Origin: Planctomycetaceae bacterium
Lineage (GTDB): Bacteria; Planctomycetota; Planctomycetia; Planctomycetales; Planctomycetaceae
Direction: 5' to 3'
Length of the DNA stretch: 64,000 nt
Assembly (NCBI GenBank): GCA_021732845.1
Contig: JAKFUF010000101.1
Coordinates: 1 to 64,000 of the forward strand
The notes under the pieces are model-generated. The model saw nothing but the letters and a program-made list of their open reading frames with translations. It was not told where the DNA came from and ran no database searches. Positions 28,183-37,877 of this stretch are shown piece after piece (the first letter of the stretch is position 1; the number at the start of each line of letters is the position of its first letter). A program made the position numbers and the translations under genes.

Positions 28183-28762
28183 ATTCCAGCTCGAAGCCGG
28201 CACGGTTCTCGAAACTGTCGGCGGCGATGCACAAGCGGGTGAAGTCAAATTTTGGATAAAAGATCGTCTTCGCTTCGTCCATGTCTATTCGATAGGGCGG
28301 TCCATCCGGCCGGTTGTGGGCATAAAACAGCCCCAGCAGCAGACCGTTTGGCTTCAACGCCCCCGCGACCGCCCGCATGTATTCTGTTCGACGCGAGGGG
28401 TCGATGGCGCATAGACAGGTGTGTTCCACAATGGCGTCGAAACCCTGCGGCCAGCGGCTTGCCATGTTAAAAACATCCGCCTCCACCGCCGTCAGCCCAA
28501 GGCGTTGGGACTCAGCACCAGCCTTCACAGCGGCGACCGCTTCGGGGGCAAAATCGATCGCAGTCACCTTGAAGCCGAGGCGTGCCGCCTCGAACGCCTC
28601 ATGCCCCCGGCCGCAACCCACCACCGCCAGTTCCGCCCCCTTGGGCAAGAAGCCCTCTCTGAGCAGTCGGGCAATCGGAGGGGCGCAGCATCCCTTGTCC
28701 CATCCGGCGTCGTTCGCCTGATAGATGGCACTCCAGTAACTCGGCTGTGAGACATCGTCCAT
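28160..28762 (-). CDS. SAM-dependent methyltransferase, TPMT/thiol-methyltransferase family
   Basis: 200 residues. The SAM-binding loop is LAVVGCGRGHEAFEAARLGF. An acidic residue ending strand 2 (VTAIDFAPEAV) and LTAVEADVFN follow. The opening SYWSAIYQANDAGWDKGCCAPP and the FDAIVEHTCLCAIDP segment are the signature of the TPMT-like family, whose members methylate thiols, halides or thiopurines in the cytoplasm. The substrate cannot be told. It lies 12 bp downstream of the DUF1501 gene, so the two form an operon. Confidence 0.9.
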   Translation of the reverse strand: MDDVSQPSYWSAIYQANDAGWDKGCCAPPIARLLREGFLPKGAELAVVGCGRGHEAFEAARLGFKVTAIDFAPEAVAAVKAGAESQRLGLTAVEADVFNMASRWPQGFDAIVEHTCLCAIDPSRRTEYMRAVAGALKPNGLLLGLFYAHNRPDGPPYRIDMDEAKTIFYPKFDFTRLCIAADSFENRAGFELEFIARRRA

Positions 28763-28774
28763 GAAAGCAGTGAA

Positions 28775-30109
28775 TCAAACGAGTTCAGGCAAGGGCCCGA
28801 AGTGGTCCAGCAGGTACTGGGGCCGACCGTTGAGGTCGGCAAGTTTGGCCACGGAAGTGTCGATTCCCAGATGCTGATACAGCGACGCCAGGATCTCGGC
28901 GAAATGCACGGGACGTTCAGTGGCCTGCCCACCCAATCGGTCCGTGGCTCCAATCACGTGACCTGTGCGAAAACCGCCGCCAGCCAGCAGGGCACCGCCC
29001 ACCTGCGGCCAATGGTCGCGACCGGCATCGGAGTTGATCCGTGGAGTCCGGCCGAACTCACCCCAGGCAACAACCGCCACATCCTTGTCCAGGCCGCGGA
29101 GATGCAGATCGTCGATCAGCGCCGAGAGCCCCTGGTCGAACTGCGGCAGGTGCGTATTTTTCAACCCGCCAAAATTGTCACTGTGAAAGTCCCAGCGGCC
29201 GAAGTTCAGCGTCACCACGCGGGCACCGGCCTCCACCAGCCGGCGGGCCATCAGGAAGTGTTCCAGGTTGCGTGGGGCTCCGTCGCCGAAATTGTTGGCA
29301 TCGCCCTTTCCATACCGCTCCCGCACGGCAGGCTCTTCGCGAGAAAGGTCGAGAGCCTCAACGAGTTTGCTGGAAGTCAGGATCTCGAACGCCTGCTGCG
29401 TCAGCGAATCCATCCCCCGCATCGTTCCCGACGCGTCGATTTCGCGACGGAGATTATCAAACCCCGCCAGCAGCGTCTTGCGGTTGTCGAGCCGACCTGG
29501 TTCTCCGTTCAGCACCATGTCCTTGCGGCCGGGACCCGAGGGCCGAAAGGCGGCGTGCGACACACCGAGAAAACCCGGCAGTCCCGGCGAACCGTACGGC
29601 GGATGCCCGGCGTCAGGCGACAGGCCCACGAACGGCGGCACAGCCCGGGTGCTGGGTCCCAACAGCTTCGAGGCGACTGAACCGACTGCGGGCCAGCCAC
29701 CGGCCGGCTGGTTCTGCTTGCTGCGGCCGGTGTAACAGATGAGGGAATCGTGATCGCCCGACGGAGAGCCATAGACGGAGCGCAGCGGCACCAGCTTGTC
29801 CATGATGGACGCCAGCCGCGGCAGGTGCTCGCAAATTTGGATCCCGGGGACGGCGGTCTCGATCGGGCGGAACTCGCCGCGAATTTCGCTCGGGGCGTCC
29901 ATTTTCAAGTCGTACATGTCCTGGTGCGACGGCGCGCCGCACATGTAGATCATGATGACTGACTTTTGCGTTCGCCTGCCCGCAACCTGTTCCGCCCGCA
30001 GCAGATCAGGCAGCGTCAAGCCACCGACCGCCAGCGTCCCAAGCTTCAACAGGTCACGCCGGGTGATCCGGTCGCACAGCGGGCTGCCCGCCCCCAACAA
30101 ACTCAGCAT
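28775..30109 (-). CDS. DUF1501 domain protein with Tat signal
   Basis: 444 residues. The twin-arginine signal ITRRDLLKLGTLAVGGLTLP directs Tat export. Family motifs include SVIMIYMCGAPSHQDMYDLK, GDHDSLICYTG, RWDFHSDN, VVAWGEFGRTPRIN and GRDHWP. They are alkaline-phosphatase-superfamily-like, with His/Asp residues that could bind metal. DUF1501 proteins are greatly expanded in planctomycetes, usually beside DUF1549/DUF1553 cytochrome-like genes; that partner is missing here. Their substrate is unknown, though links to sulfated polysaccharide breakdown have been suggested. GGAGG precedes the start. Confidence 0.92.
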   Translation of the reverse strand: MLSLLGAGSPLCDRITRRDLLKLGTLAVGGLTLPDLLRAEQVAGRRTQKSVIMIYMCGAPSHQDMYDLKMDAPSEIRGEFRPIETAVPGIQICEHLPRLASIMDKLVPLRSVYGSPSGDHDSLICYTGRSKQNQPAGGWPAVGSVASKLLGPSTRAVPPFVGLSPDAGHPPYGSPGLPGFLGVSHAAFRPSGPGRKDMVLNGEPGRLDNRKTLLAGFDNLRREIDASGTMRGMDSLTQQAFEILTSSKLVEALDLSREEPAVRERYGKGDANNFGDGAPRNLEHFLMARRLVEAGARVVTLNFGRWDFHSDNFGGLKNTHLPQFDQGLSALIDDLHLRGLDKDVAVVAWGEFGRTPRINSDAGRDHWPQVGGALLAGGGFRTGHVIGATDRLGGQATERPVHFAEILASLYQHLGIDTSVAKLADLNGRPQYLLDHFGPLPELV

Positions 30110-30754
30110 GAAACCTCCGTATCAATAAATGCTTATTGATAAGCCTATCGGTTCTGCCGATTGGTGTCTATGAATTTTGCGACGGCAGGGCTTGCCGCTT
30201 GCCATTACCTGGGGCAATTCCGCAAAAGAACGCGAACGCCTGCCGGCGCAAGCCGGCTCGCGCCCAGCCGCTTTAATTTGAGCGGAACGGCGCAAGCCGT
30301 GCGGTGTTACGCTGGGACAAACCGGTTGCTTCCATTTGTCGATCGGCGTGGCGGGAGGGCTCTGGTCGGCACTGGTCCTCCAGAGCCGCGAGCAACCGAC
30401 GATCCGGCCTTTTCGAAGGATTTCATTTGAGCGGACGGCTGGCGCCGTGCCGCTTGTTTTGGATCGCTCGCCAACGAACAAGCCAAGATGCGAGTCACGG
30501 AGTGACTCGGCAACATTGTGTCGCCTCTCGCGGAGCGCGGAGCGAGAGGCCGCAGGCGTGGTCCGGCGCGAAAGTGTACAGTCATGGGAGTCGACCAATT
30601 CACGGGCATCGTCCAGGACTGGTGAAATTAGCCCTTCAGGCCAGCGGCATGAGCGAAGCCGGTTAGTGATTCGTGAAAGTCATCTGTCGACTTGACCAAC
30701 ACCTTTACATGCACCCGACGAGTGCCTCCTCATTGGTGGAACAGTGCGATCGAA
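30110..30754. repeat. Second repeat block, sharing modules (inverted) with 1.2-2.6 kb
   Basis: No gene is visible. It contains REP-like palindromes (30280-30310, 30428-30460) and an inverted copy (30311-30361) of the 50-bp module at 1764 and 2341, extended by CCAGAGCCGCGAGCAACCGA to about 30430. It also holds the palindromic GAGTCACGGAGTGACTCGGC (30491) also seen at 1562 and 2252. The shared order over more than 100 bp indicates one dispersed repeat family. Confidence 0.78.
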
Positions 30755-31390
30755 CTACGCCGCCCGGCGGCAATGGGCGAACGTCGCCCGCGCGGCCTGA
30801 GCCGCGCCCTTGCTGACCAGCGGGCTCCAGGCCTCGAAGAGCGGTTCCCAAACGCCACGGTTGCCGGCGGAGACCTCGGGCGGCTGACGGCGGATGATCT
30901 CCAGTTCGTTGGCGAAAGTCAGTTCCAGAAAGGCCGCGTACAGGTGCTGCGGCGGAATGAAGACTTGGCCGGTGAACCGGTCGCGAAAGCTGATGTCACC
31001 CTGGATTTGCCGTGTTTCGAGCGGCAATCCCAAAGTGCGGTGAGCCGGTTCCTGCACACCGACGACGGCACCTGGCACGACTTGTCCGTAGAGCCACCGG
31101 CGGTCGCAGGAGGCATAGAAGTAGACCAGTTGCTCTGCGTCCGAACCGATCACCTCGGCCAGCGCGGCACCGTGCTGGGGGTCTTCCAACTGGGCGGGGA
31201 GACCCTCCGTTCCATAGATGGCGTGACAGAGCCCGGCCAGGCAAACCTCGGGCGCGGCCTTCCAGTGGCTCAGCAGCTCGCAGGTTCCCTGCAGATGGGC
31301 CAGAAGCGTCGTCTGCATGTGCGGGAGTTGCGCGCTGCCATGTCCGTGCAGATACGCGAGCGTCTTGGAAATTCGTGCCGGGGTGGTCAT
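30755..31390 (-). CDS. DUF6817-like (HD-related) protein
   Basis: 211 residues. It begins MTTPARISKTLAYLHGHGSA; LLAHLQGTCELLSHWKAAPE and VCLAGLCHAIYGTEGLP supply histidines and acids arranged like those of HD-type metal hydrolases (LAHLQGT...GLCHAIYGT). Relatives are annotated DUF6817. Hydrolysis of a phosphate ester or a nucleotide is possible. GGAG with 5-nt spacing fixes ATG 31390. It lies 74 bp downstream of the DUF255 gene on the same strand. Confidence 0.72.
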   Translation of the reverse strand: MTTPARISKTLAYLHGHGSAQLPHMQTTLLAHLQGTCELLSHWKAAPEVCLAGLCHAIYGTEGLPAQLEDPQHGAALAEVIGSDAEQLVYFYASCDRRWLYGQVVPGAVVGVQEPAHRTLGLPLETRQIQGDISFRDRFTGQVFIPPQHLYAAFLELTFANELEIIRRQPPEVSAGNRGVWEPLFEAWSPLVSKGAAQAARATFAHCRRAA

Positions 31391-31464
31391 GGAATCTCCG
31401 GGGAAATCACCGGCGGCGTGACTGACAAAAACCATTCTCGCGGTGAGCCGTGTCGACCTGCCGC

Positions 31465-34077
31465 TCACGGTTTCGCCGCAGTGGCTTTTGGCGCGAACAG
31501 TTTCTTGTTGATCGCCTTGACCGGTTCATCCACCTTGGCGATGTCCACTGGCACCTTGAGTGTCAAGACGGCCGGCGGCAGGCATCTTTTAGCCGTGCAG
31601 GGCTGGTACTGAATTTGAATCTGCAGTTCGTCCTTCTTGCCCGCGGCGGCGGCCGGGATCTCCAGGACGGCCAGGACCGTGGCCTGGTTCTCCCAGATCC
31701 GCTGAGGCTCGTCGACGCCGGCCAGCTCGATTTCCTGAGGAGGGGGGTACTGGATCTTTCCCAGCTTGATCCCCAATTTAGACGTGATGGCAACGGTCGT
31801 AGGCTCTATCAACTCATCGCCGGTGGGGTTGGCGTGGATGTGCCAGCCATCCTTGATCTGGATGACAATTGCGACTTTGGCGGAGCCACCAGGCGGCAGG
31901 GGCTTGTGGGAAAAGAAGATGTTGTTGGCGGAGATGATCGCCTCAACCGGCTTATCGCCGCCGATCAGTTGAACCTCGGCGTCCTTTTCAACTGGCGGCT
32001 TGGTTGGCGATTGACGCTCGGGTGGCTGAATTCCCGGCGACTGCAGCGGTTCGGCGTCGAGGTACTCCCGCAGGGCCAGCGCCATGTTGGTCAGCCCGCC
32101 GGGGTTGGCGTCGATCAATGGAGCGAAGAGTTCCAGCGTCTGCCGCGCCTTGGATTGATAGGACTCGTCGCCGGTGAGCGCGGTCAGGCGGATGAGGTTG
32201 CGGACGGTGACGCTGTTTCCCGACGGCAGCACCGAGTCGTAGGCGGTCTTGGTCCGGGCCAGGAGTTGTTCGTGATCGTGTGCGGTAAAGAAGCAGGCCC
32301 CCTGCCGGTCATCCCAGAACCATTCCAATTGCTGGTCGGTGAGCCGGCTGGCGGCGTTGAGCCACTTGTCGTCGTTGGTGGCCTCGTGCAGGGCCAGCAG
32401 GCCTTCGACAAGGTAGGCATAGTCGTCGAGGGTGCCGTTCCCCTTGGACTGTTTGCCGCGGCAGTTCCGCAACAGGCGGCCGCGGTCGTCGCGGAGCGTC
32501 TGCACGATAAAGGTTGCCGCCTTCTCCGCGGCCTGGGTGTAATCCCGCCGCTTGAGGTAGATCCCGGAGCGTGCCAGCGAGCGGATCATCAGGCCGTTCC
32601 AACCGGTCAGAATTTTGTCGTCACGAAAGGGGGGCTGCCGCTTCTGCCGTTCGGAGAGCAGCTTCGCCTTGATCCGCTCGACATGCCCCTTGAGCTGGGC
32701 CGGAGACAGCTTCCATTCGACCGCCACCTGGTCCAGTGGGCGGTCGATGGTCAGCACGAAGCCGTTCTCGCTGTTGGGCTCACCCTGAATGCCAAAGACG
32801 GCAGCGACAAGTTGAGTTTCTTCCGGCCGGAGGGCGGCCGCCAGTTCTCGCTTTTGCCAGACGTAGAACTTGCCCTCGACGCCATCCGTGTCGGCGTCCA
32901 GCGCCGAATAGAACGCGCCATTGGGGTCGGCCAGTTCGCGGAGCACGAAGCTCAGCGTCCCTTCGGCAATTTCCCGATACCGGACGTCGCCCGTGTGATG
33001 GAACGCCGCCGCGTAGACTTCCGCCAACTGGGCGTTGTCGTACAGCATCTTCTCGAAATGCGGCACCTTCCAGTGTCGGTCGATGCTGTAGCGGTGGAAG
33101 CCACCGGCGAGTTGATCGTAGATGCCGCCGTCGGCCATGTGGTCGAGGGTCAGCTTCAGCATCTGTGCCGCCACCTCGTTCTGGTGGTGCGTGGCTTCAT
33201 ACTGCAGCAGTGCCAGCTTGGTGGGCACCGGAAACTTTGGCCGCTCGGGATCGTTCGGCTCGAAGCCGAAGCCACCGTCTTCCGGGTCAAAGGTGTTCTT
33301 GAGGCGGTCGACAATCGGTTCGACCAGCGATGCCGACATTACGAAGTCTCTCGGCGGCGCGGATGGCTGGCTGGCAGCCTGCACGGCCCTGGCGAGAATG
33401 GCCGCGTTCTTCTCCGAGTCCCGGTGTTTGCGGGTCCAGGCGTCGGCCACGCGCCGCAGCCAGTTGGGCAGCCCGAGCCGTCCGTCCTCGTCAACGGGAC
33501 CCATGTACGTCCCGCCGAACAGCGGCTTGCCATCGGGGGTCAGCACGAGCGAGAGCGGCCAGCCACCAGTCTGGGAGCTGCCGCTGGCCTGAAAATACAG
33601 CGTGAGCGCCGTCATGAAGACTTCGTCGAGGTCCGGCCGTTCTTCGCGGTCGACCTTGATGTTGACGAAGTTCTCGTTCATGTAGCGGGCGATCTCGGGG
33701 TTCGAGAACACCAGCCGCTCCATCAGATGGCACCAGTGACAGGTGCTGTAGCCAACGGAAACGAAGATCAGCTTTCCCTCAGCCCGCGCCTTCTCCAGCG
33801 CCTCGGGTCCCCAAGGATACCAATCCACCGGATTGTGGGCATGCATCAGCAGGTACGGGCTCGTCTCCCGCGAAAGCCGGTTGGTGGGCCGACCTGCCTG
33901 CCCCTGCCCACCCTCAGCGGCAGCCGCTGTGGTCGTAGCCGGGGCCGCGGCGCTTTTCTCGGTTTCCTTGGTTTTGGGGCCGCAACCGGCGGCGCAGAAC
34001 CAGATCATCATGCCGAGCAGGCACGCGATGAAGGTTGACGACGAGTGAGAGAAGGGCTGGCGAACCGTGATGGGCAC
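31465..34077 (-). CDS. DUF255 thioredoxin-like/six-hairpin lipoprotein fused to a DsbD N-terminal-like domain
   Basis: 870 residues. A lipobox ([11 protein letters not shown]) marks an exported lipoprotein. The DUF255 thioredoxin-like domain follows: [31 protein letters not shown] (CxxC) and [10 protein letters not shown] in the form [10 protein letters not shown]. The six-hairpin glycosidase-like region runs to about 660 ([33 protein letters not shown]). The last 150 residues form a DsbD-alpha-like domain with WHIHANPTG and a cysteine pair in [13 protein letters not shown]. Family members (YyaL/SPATA20) have unclear activity; the fused cysteine domain suggests periplasmic thiol-disulfide exchange. 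GTG 34077 follows AGGAGG by 7 nt and is the likely start; a TTG at 34128 lacks a site. Confidence 0.88.
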   Translation of the reverse strand: MPITVRQPFSHSSSTFIACLLGMMIWFCAAGCGPKTKETEKSAAAPATTTAAAAEGGQGQAGRPTNRLSRETSPYLLMHAHNPVDWYPWGPEALEKARAEGKLIFVSVGYSTCHWCHLMERLVFSNPEIARYMNENFVNIKVDREERPDLDEVFMTALTLYFQASGSSQTGGWPLSLVLTPDGKPLFGGTYMGPVDEDGRLGLPNWLRRVADAWTRKHRDSEKNAAILARAVQAASQPSAPPRDFVMSASLVEPIVDRLKNTFDPEDGGFGFEPNDPERPKFPVPTKLALLQYEATHHQNEVAAQMLKLTLDHMADGGIYDQLAGGFHRYSIDRHWKVPHFEKMLYDNAQLAEVYAAAFHHTGDVRYREIAEGTLSFVLRELADPNGAFYSALDADTDGVEGKFYVWQKRELAAALRPEETQLVAAVFGIQGEPNSENGFVLTIDRPLDQVAVEWKLSPAQLKGHVERIKAKLLSERQKRQPPFRDDKILTGWNGLMIRSLARSGIYLKRRDYTQAAEKAATFIVQTLRDDRGRLLRNCRGKQSKGNGTLDDYAYLVEGLLALHEATNDDKWLNAASRLTDQQLEWFWDDRQGACFFTAHDHEQLLARTKTAYDSVLPSGNSVTVRNLIRLTALTGDESYQSKARQTLELFAPLIDANPGGLTNMALALREYLDAEPLQSPGIQPPERQSPTKPPVEKDAEVQLIGGDKPVEAIISANNIFFSHKPLPPGGSAKVAIVIQIKDGWHIHANPTGDELIEPTTVAITSKLGIKLGKIQYPPPQEIELAGVDEPQRIWENQATVLAVLEIPAAAAGKKDELQIQIQYQPCTAKRCLPPAVLTLKVPVDIAKVDEPVKAINKKLFAPKATAAKP

Positions 34078-34253
34078 GGGAGTTCCTCCTGAACTCCGGG
34101 ACGACTGCGAAGGTGACTGCTGCTTCAACCGTGAACTGCGACTGGCCTAATTTTCCTTCAAACACAGGAAAGCGTGGGATTCTAAACAACTTGGGCTTTC
34201 AGGTCGCTAGGAGTTTTTCGGAATTTTGAATTGCCGTGTCGATGCCCTTGCGT

Positions 34254-35924
34254 TCACTGGTTCTGGCTGGGGTCAGCGACGACCTGGCAACGGGCAACAC
34301 GAAAACCCAGATTCTCGTAGTGGGTATTCTTCGCCATCCAACTTCGATATGCAGACCGGCAGTTTGCCGACCTGCAGCTCCAACTGCCGCCACGAAGCAC
34401 CCGGTATAAGGTTTCAAACTTTGGCGCTGGATCTGTGCCACCCGGCAACAATTCCACGTAACAATCCCTGCACCACTCCCAGACATTTCCATGCATATCG
34501 TACAGCCCCCACCGATTGGGCTTTTTCTGTTTCACTGGCTGTGCGCATTCGTCAACTCGATGGTCGACGTTGTCTTCAAAAAGCGCATGGTCCGCCAGTT
34601 CTGATGCATCGTCACCGAATCCGTACGCTGTCGATGTGCCGGCCCGGCAGGCGTATTCCCACTCTGCCTCGGTGGGCAGCCGATATTCTTCGCCATCCCC
34701 TAATCGTCCAGCCAAGCGTTCGACCTCCGTAAGCTTCTCGCAAAACCTGATTGCCTCGTCCCAACTGGTGTACGACGCCGCACGGTCCACCCCGTCCTTC
34801 ACATATCCTTTCCGCTTCCAGGGTTTTGATTCCATCAGCATATAGAATTGGCCCTGGGTGACCGGGGTCTCACCGAGCCAAAAGCCACGCGACAGCGTCA
34901 CCGAAACCTGTGGGAGTTCATTGTCCCGGGCATCTGGATCTAAGTCTGAGCTTCCCATCAGGAGATTTCCTGGTGGGCACCAGATCATCGGCAAGTTCAG
35001 GTGGTTGTCACTCCTCAGGCTGCCCTCCGGCGGCAACTGGACTATGATCGATTCCGCCGTCCTCTCATCGACATCATCACCTGCGTTTTGGCGTGCCAAC
35101 AACCGGTTGATTTCTTCAGTGAACGTCTGGACGTTGGAAAAGCGGTTTTTTCGCAATGGTGCCATGGCCCGCGAAACCACTTCGGCGACATCGCCGGGAA
35201 TGCCTCGCTGGAACTGATCCAACCGCCGTGCCTCGGTGTAACTCGTCAGCTTCGCCATAACCTCATGGCGGTTTCCAGGAAAAGGGGGGGTGCCGCAAAG
35301 CAGTGTGTAGGCCGTGGCACCCAGCGAATAGAGGTCTGTGAGTTGATCCAGCCGAGGTTCATTGCATTGCTCGGGAGACATGTAAGCCGGGGTGCCAAGA
35401 GGTCCGCAAGTCATGTCAGCGTTCGGATCATCTTCACGGACGAGTCCGAAATCCGTCACCATGACCCGGCCACTCTTTGCCAGCATCAGGTTTTGGGGCT
35501 TGATATCGCGGTGGATCAGACCACGTTTGTGTACTGCTTCAAGCCCCAGTGCCGCGTCGCGGATCCAAGTCAGTACGGTACGCCACTGCAGTGAACCCTG
35601 TGAGGCCTTCAAGACTTCGGACAAATCCTGTCCATCAATCAACGCCATGACGAGGTACAACCGACCGTCGGTTTCGCCAGCATCAAAAATCCGAACCACG
35701 TTTCGATGCTTCACCCCTGCAGCAAGGCGCGCCTCGCGCAAGAAGTATTTCCGGGTCAGTTCGGGATCCCGGTGATCGTGGCGTGCGACCTTGAGCGCAG
35801 CGGCTTTTCTCAAAATCAAGTGTCTCGCCAAGTACACATCGCCCATCCCACCCCCGCCAAGGAACTTGACAATCTGCCAATTGCCGAACATGACGCCAGG
35901 CCGAAACTCCCCCGTTCTCTTCAT
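34254..35924 (-). CDS. Serine/threonine kinase fused to a formylglycine-generating-enzyme (FGE) domain
   Basis: 556 residues. The kinase domain (about 15-280) has the glycine loop FLGGGGMGDVYLA, Lys45, HRDIKPQN (138-145), DFG (158-160) and AYMSPEQ. No membrane segment separates it from the FGE-sulfatase domain (about 310-550), which carries EYRLPTEAEWEYACRAGT, GLYDMHGNVWEWC and RVLRGGSWSCRSANCRSAYR. The C-x4-C pair (Cys517, Cys522) matches the two copper-binding cysteines of true FGE (GGSYMCHRSYC in human SUMF1), a pair often missing in kinase fusions. It could oxidise a cysteine of a target to formylglycine, or only bind. ATG 35924 is chosen over 35969. It is divergent from the beta-propeller gene. 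Confidence 0.9.
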   Translation of the reverse strand: MKRTGEFRPGVMFGNWQIVKFLGGGGMGDVYLARHLILRKAAALKVARHDHRDPELTRKYFLREARLAAGVKHRNVVRIFDAGETDGRLYLVMALIDGQDLSEVLKASQGSLQWRTVLTWIRDAALGLEAVHKRGLIHRDIKPQNLMLAKSGRVMVTDFGLVREDDPNADMTCGPLGTPAYMSPEQCNEPRLDQLTDLYSLGATAYTLLCGTPPFPGNRHEVMAKLTSYTEARRLDQFQRGIPGDVAEVVSRAMAPLRKNRFSNVQTFTEEINRLLARQNAGDDVDERTAESIIVQLPPEGSLRSDNHLNLPMIWCPPGNLLMGSSDLDPDARDNELPQVSVTLSRGFWLGETPVTQGQFYMLMESKPWKRKGYVKDGVDRAASYTSWDEAIRFCEKLTEVERLAGRLGDGEEYRLPTEAEWEYACRAGTSTAYGFGDDASELADHALFEDNVDHRVDECAQPVKQKKPNRWGLYDMHGNVWEWCRDCYVELLPGGTDPAPKFETLYRVLRGGSWSCRSANCRSAYRSWMAKNTHYENLGFRVARCQVVADPSQNQ

Positions 35925-36174
35925 AACGATCTGCCTCACAGTGCGAAGCCCGACGATCCGAATTCCCACGGTAGGCTATCCCCGACAGAATAGCGCGTCA
36001 ATTTCCGGCGAATGACGAATTGAGATTCGTCACATTCTTGTTCAGTCCCTCTGCAATGTAACGGATGTGTCGAAACCCTTTCACGGGCGCACCCGAATCG
36101 GTAGAGTCGCGACGGGACACCCAGTCGACGATGCTTGGAAAATCGATCACGCAATTTTTCGGGAGGCTACACGG

Positions 36175-37779
36175 ATGGCTGCGGAGTGGCTCGACGTTCG
36201 CCGAAATCGGTCTTTGTTTGGTGCGCTGCCCTGGGTGGTGTGCTGCCTGGCGGCATGCTGTCATTCCTGTTCGCACGCCGCCGACGCTCCCGCCGGGGCA
36301 TCGCCCGCCACCCCGCTCCAAACCGCCGTCGCTGCTGCCACCGACGCTCCCACTGAAGTGACTGCAGGTGAGGCCCCCGTCGGCACGGCCGTTGTCGAAA
36401 CCCCGGACGGGTTTTTCGACGCGTCGCTGATTGAAAAGGTGCCGCAAACCCCTGCCGGCAGTACGCCCGAAACGGCCCGTACCGGTGAAGACTGGCCGGT
36501 GTTTCTTGGTCCCCGTGGCACAGGGATCTCGGGCGAGACCGGCATGCTGTCCAAGTGGCCGGAGAACGGCCCGCCAGTCCTGTGGACCATGCGCGTCGGC
36601 ACTGGATATTCGGCCCCGTCGGTGATGGGGAACCGTCTGGTCCTGTTTCATCGTCTTCGCGACGAAGAGATTGTGCAGTGCCTCTCCGCCGACAAGGGTG
36701 AGCCACTGTGGGAACACAAGTACTTCACGGAGTTTGAGGATCCCTACGGCTACAACAACGGCCCGCGGTGTGCGCCGCTGCTGACGGCGGACCGTTGTTA
36801 CACTTTCGGTGCCGAAGGGCGGCTGACCTGCCTGGATTTGACGACCGGCAAGCTCATCTGGAAACGCAACACCGGCACGGATTTCGACATTCCTTCGGCA
36901 TTTTTTGGCGTCGGAGCCACGCCGATTCTGGAAGGCAACCTGCTGATCGTGATGATCGGCGGCACTCCCAAATCCGGGGTCGTCGCCTTTGATGCCACGG
37001 ATGGGAAAATTATCTGGGAAAACGTGGGGCTGAAGGCCTGGGAGGATCCCAAAAAGATCCGGTATGTCCGCGACACCAAACTGGCCAGCTATTCGACACC
37101 CCTGGCGGCGACGATCAACGGTCAGCGGCAGTTGCTGTGCCTGATGCGGCCGGGACTCGTCGCGCTCGACCCCAAGACCGGGAACGTCAATTTCAGCTAC
37201 TGGTTTCGGGCCACCTTCCGCGACTCCGTGAACGCCGCCCGGCCGATCGTGAAGGGCGACGAGATCTTTATCTCTGCCGCCTACGATGTCGGCGCTGCAC
37301 TCCTCAAAGTGAAGCCTGACGGCAAGAGCTATGACGTTGCCTGGCGCGAAGAACTGGCGATGCAGAATCACTGGTCCACCTGCATCGAGCACCAGGGCTC
37401 TCTGTACGGCTTCAGCGGCCGGCACGAACCGGGGTCGACATTCCGCTGCATCGAAATGGCGACCGGCAAGCTCCGCTGGGCGACAGAGGACGTGAACGCG
37501 AATGAAGAGGCCGATCCCAAGGCCGGGTTGGGACAAACTCCCCCCCACTACTACGGCCGTGGCTCAGCCATTCTCGCCGACGGTAAATTCATCGTTCTGG
37601 GCGAACGGGGCCTGCTGGCCCTGGTCGAACTGAACCCCGACAAATTTGTGGAAATCTCCCGCATCAAATTTCCGCAAATGACCTACCCGAGCTGGGCCGC
37701 GCCCATCCTGTCCCGCCAAAGACTGTATCTGCGGTGCGAGAGCCAGATGATGTGCTTGGATCTCAAAGATCCAAAATGA
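36175..37779 (+). CDS. PQQ-like beta-propeller protein, exported
   Basis: 534 residues. A signal sequence (ALPWVVCCLAACCHSCSHAA) leads to a low-complexity Ala/Pro/Thr stretch, then EDWPVFLGPRGTGISGE, the usual opening of planctomycete PQQ-binding-like proteins. WD-like blades follow (RLTCLDLTTGKLIWKRNTGT, VVAFDATDGKIIWENVGL, CIEMATGKLRWATEDV). The fold suggests an alcohol-dehydrogenase-like or BamB-like scaffold; calcium/PQQ catalytic residues are not evident, so it is probably a binding protein. GGGAGG with 8-nt spacing fixes ATG 36175. The stop codon lies inside the hairpin element that starts at 37773. Confidence 0.85.
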   Translation: MAAEWLDVRRNRSLFGALPWVVCCLAACCHSCSHAADAPAGASPATPLQTAVAAATDAPTEVTAGEAPVGTAVVETPDGFFDASLIEKVPQTPAGSTPETARTGEDWPVFLGPRGTGISGETGMLSKWPENGPPVLWTMRVGTGYSAPSVMGNRLVLFHRLRDEEIVQCLSADKGEPLWEHKYFTEFEDPYGYNNGPRCAPLLTADRCYTFGAEGRLTCLDLTTGKLIWKRNTGTDFDIPSAFFGVGATPILEGNLLIVMIGGTPKSGVVAFDATDGKIIWENVGLKAWEDPKKIRYVRDTKLASYSTPLAATINGQRQLLCLMRPGLVALDPKTGNVNFSYWFRATFRDSVNAARPIVKGDEIFISAAYDVGAALLKVKPDGKSYDVAWREELAMQNHWSTCIEHQGSLYGFSGRHEPGSTFRCIEMATGKLRWATEDVNANEEADPKAGLGQTPPHYYGRGSAILADGKFIVLGERGLLALVELNPDKFVEISRIKFPQMTYPSWAAPILSRQRLYLRCESQMMCLDLKDPK

Positions 37780-37877
37780 CTCAATGTCCAATGCCCCAAT
37801 GACCAATGCGGTTGGGCACGGGCGTTTCTGTCGAGAAGCATTGGTCATTGTTTCATTGGTCATTGAGTCATTCTTTT
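37773..37877. mobile_element. Hairpin/MITE-like element, AATGACTCAATG family, copy 1
   Basis: The arms 37773-37809 and 37838-37877 are inverted repeats (AATGACTCAATGTCCAATG versus the inverse of CATTGGTCATTGAGTCATT). The TGA that ends the beta-propeller gene lies inside the left arm, and the transporter's ATG follows the right arm directly. A second copy is at 53942-54050. There is no coding capacity. Confidence 0.65.

Noticed and set aside
30110-30754. Possible insertion sequence in the second repeat block
   Set aside because: No transposase reading frame, no terminal inverted repeats and no target duplication; it is better described as interspersed repeats.
31450-34038. 862-codon plus-strand frame
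   Set aside because: Antisense to the DUF255-DsbD gene and without any conserved motif.
35998-37548. 516-codon minus-strand frame
   Set aside because: Antisense to the PQQ-like gene, with His/Arg/Pro-rich shadow composition.
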